Of a DNA stretch of 7,250 nt, positions 6,463 to 7,250 are shown in pieces. The DNA is taken from positions 1 through 7,250 of the forward strand of contig CALMWI010000293.1 of NCBI GenBank assembly GCA_937873545.1. Reading direction: 5' to 3'. Position numbers and translations under genes: made by a program. This DNA is from an uncultured bacterium. Its GTDB lineage: Bacteria > UBA4055. Under the pieces are notes generated by a model. The model saw only the letters and a program-made list of their open reading frames with translations, was not told the origin of the DNA and made no database searches. The stretch's first letter is position 1, and each line of letters opens with the position of its first letter.

Positions 6463-7250
6463 ATGGATAATATATTAAAACTGAGCGCATTTATATTAAC
6501 GGCATATTCGGCTTATTCTATGAAGTGGTCGCTTCAGGAATACTGCTGGATACTCTGGATGACGGGGCTTGTATATACCTGGGTATGCATAGTTACAGCC
6601 ATGATACAGATAGTTGCGACCGCAAGAAAAGATCAGAAACTTTATCTTACGAATCTTCCTTTCGCAGGCTGGATGGATCCCGGAAAGTTCGTCATTCTTT
6701 TGTCAATTACGGCAGTTCTGGCCGGGGGACTTGCATTTATCATTTATAATTTTCTATTCGGATTCTACGGCATCTTCCTCTCATTTTTCGCGGAAATGTA
6801 TCCGTACAGATTTTTCGGAAGGGACGGATTCATAAACACCAATTTTTTCACACCGGCGATCTGGCTGATAGTCGTTTTCTGGCCTATGCCTGTAGCGAAT
6901 CTGCTCGCAAGGTATAAGGATTTCTTCGGTCCGAAACCATGGAGAAGGCTGATATTTCCTCTTCAGAAAGAGATCGTCAGGATGCATTTACTTATAATAA
7001 TAATGCCGGTCATAACGATGCTGTGCTTCATTTTCTTCCGCAACTACTATTCAGAGATAGTGATAATAATTCTCTCAGCCGTTTTTTATTTCTTTCCCGA
7101 CCTTAACCGGAAACAGTCCGTACCCGAGGCCTCAGCAGCTGATCCCGTTATACCGGAAGAACGGCCTGCAGACTGGAAATTCACGACAGATGACCTGTTC
7201 AAAGAACTGGAATCAAAAAAACGGAGTACGATATATCAGAGGGAAATAAA
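6463..7250 (+). CDS. Multi-pass inner-membrane protein, DUF6498-like (partial, open at right edge)
   Basis: The frame starts at ATG 6463 behind GGAGG (6450-6454) and a strong promoter, and runs 262 codons without a stop to the window end, so the 3' end is missing. Hydrophobic segments are at about 4-20, 27-52, 75-110 (possibly two spans), 131-150, 175-193 and 197-212. They are followed by a polar tail rich in Pro, Ala, Glu and Lys (from about 215), probably cytoplasmic. The layout, with an early EYCWILWMTGL span, a FLFGFYGIFLSFF span, and a late RMHLLIIIMPVI helix ending in FFPDL, recalls the DUF6498 family of unknown function. That match is from memory and weak. No enzymatic motif is visible. 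The gene is divergent from the beta-barrel gene and shares its control region. Confidence 0.8.
   Translation, partial: MDNILKLSAFILTAYSAYSMKWSLQEYCWILWMTGLVYTWVCIVTAMIQIVATARKDQKLYLTNLPFAGWMDPGKFVILLSITAVLAGGLAFIIYNFLFGFYGIFLSFFAEMYPYRFFGRDGFINTNFFTPAIWLIVVFWPMPVANLLARYKDFFGPKPWRRLIFPLQKEIVRMHLLIIIMPVITMLCFIFFRNYYSEIVIIILSAVFYFFPDLNRKQSVPEASAADPVIPEERPADWKFTTDDLFKELESKKRSTIYQREI

Noticed and set aside
6525..6987. Alternative frames at 6525-6749, 6614-6835 (+) and 6781-6987 (-)
   Set aside because: They overlap the frame starting at 6463, which has a promoter, ribosome binding site and membrane-protein composition. The alternatives look like out-of-frame shadows.
1..7250. CRISPR array, phage genes, defence or toxin-antitoxin genes, rRNA
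   Set aside because: I looked for spaced direct repeats, integrase or transposase motifs, toxin-antitoxin-sized gene pairs and conserved rRNA segments and found none. The only repeat structure is the single element at 4294-4420.

Overview
The window looks like a piece of bacterial chromosome from a Gram-negative (diderm) organism. Two genes encode proteins with Sec-type signal peptides, and one of these looks like an outer-membrane beta-barrel ending in Phe. Base composition is moderate, with an AT-rich intergenic region around 4185-4320, and genes start at clear GGAG-type ribosome binding sites. Signal peptides ending in ...FAQ and frequent ATA, AGA and AGG codons would fit an uncultured FCB-like or candidate-phylum lineage. 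I cannot fix the phylum from the sequence.

Layout, left to right. (1) 1-118 (+): the last 38 codons of a gene that is probably methylenetetrahydrofolate reductase (metF). (2) 115-3351 (+): full-length cobalamin-dependent methionine synthase (metH), joined to the previous gene by an ATGA stop/start overlap. Together they make methyl-tetrahydrofolate and use it to methylate homocysteine. (3) 3333-4184 (-): a secreted protein with an N-terminal domain, a Pro/Val/Lys/Glu linker and a C-terminal domain resembling DUF3395 (the DnaJC11 C-terminal domain). Its last codons overlap the end of metH tail to tail by 19 bp. (4) 4185-4420: AT-rich intergenic DNA holding a probable promoter for gene 3 and a 119-bp element. 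The element has near-perfect ~30-bp terminal inverted repeats flanked by a CTCG direct repeat, which suggests a MITE-like non-autonomous mobile element. (5) 4421-5602 (-): an RlmI-family 23S rRNA cytosine methyltransferase with a TTG start. (6) 5615-6340 (-): a predicted outer-membrane beta-barrel protein, 12 bp upstream of gene 5 and probably in an operon with it. (7) 6341-6462: a divergent promoter region with a textbook TTGACA-17-TATATT promoter facing right and a weaker one facing left. (8) 6463 to the right edge (+): the start of a multi-pass inner-membrane protein resembling DUF6498, still open at the window end.

Most of the window is ordinary housekeeping and envelope genes. I see no new multi-gene system. 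The points most worth a second look are the small inverted-repeat element directly behind the methyltransferase stop codon, the two-domain secreted DUF3395-like protein, and the shortened reactivation domain of MetH.
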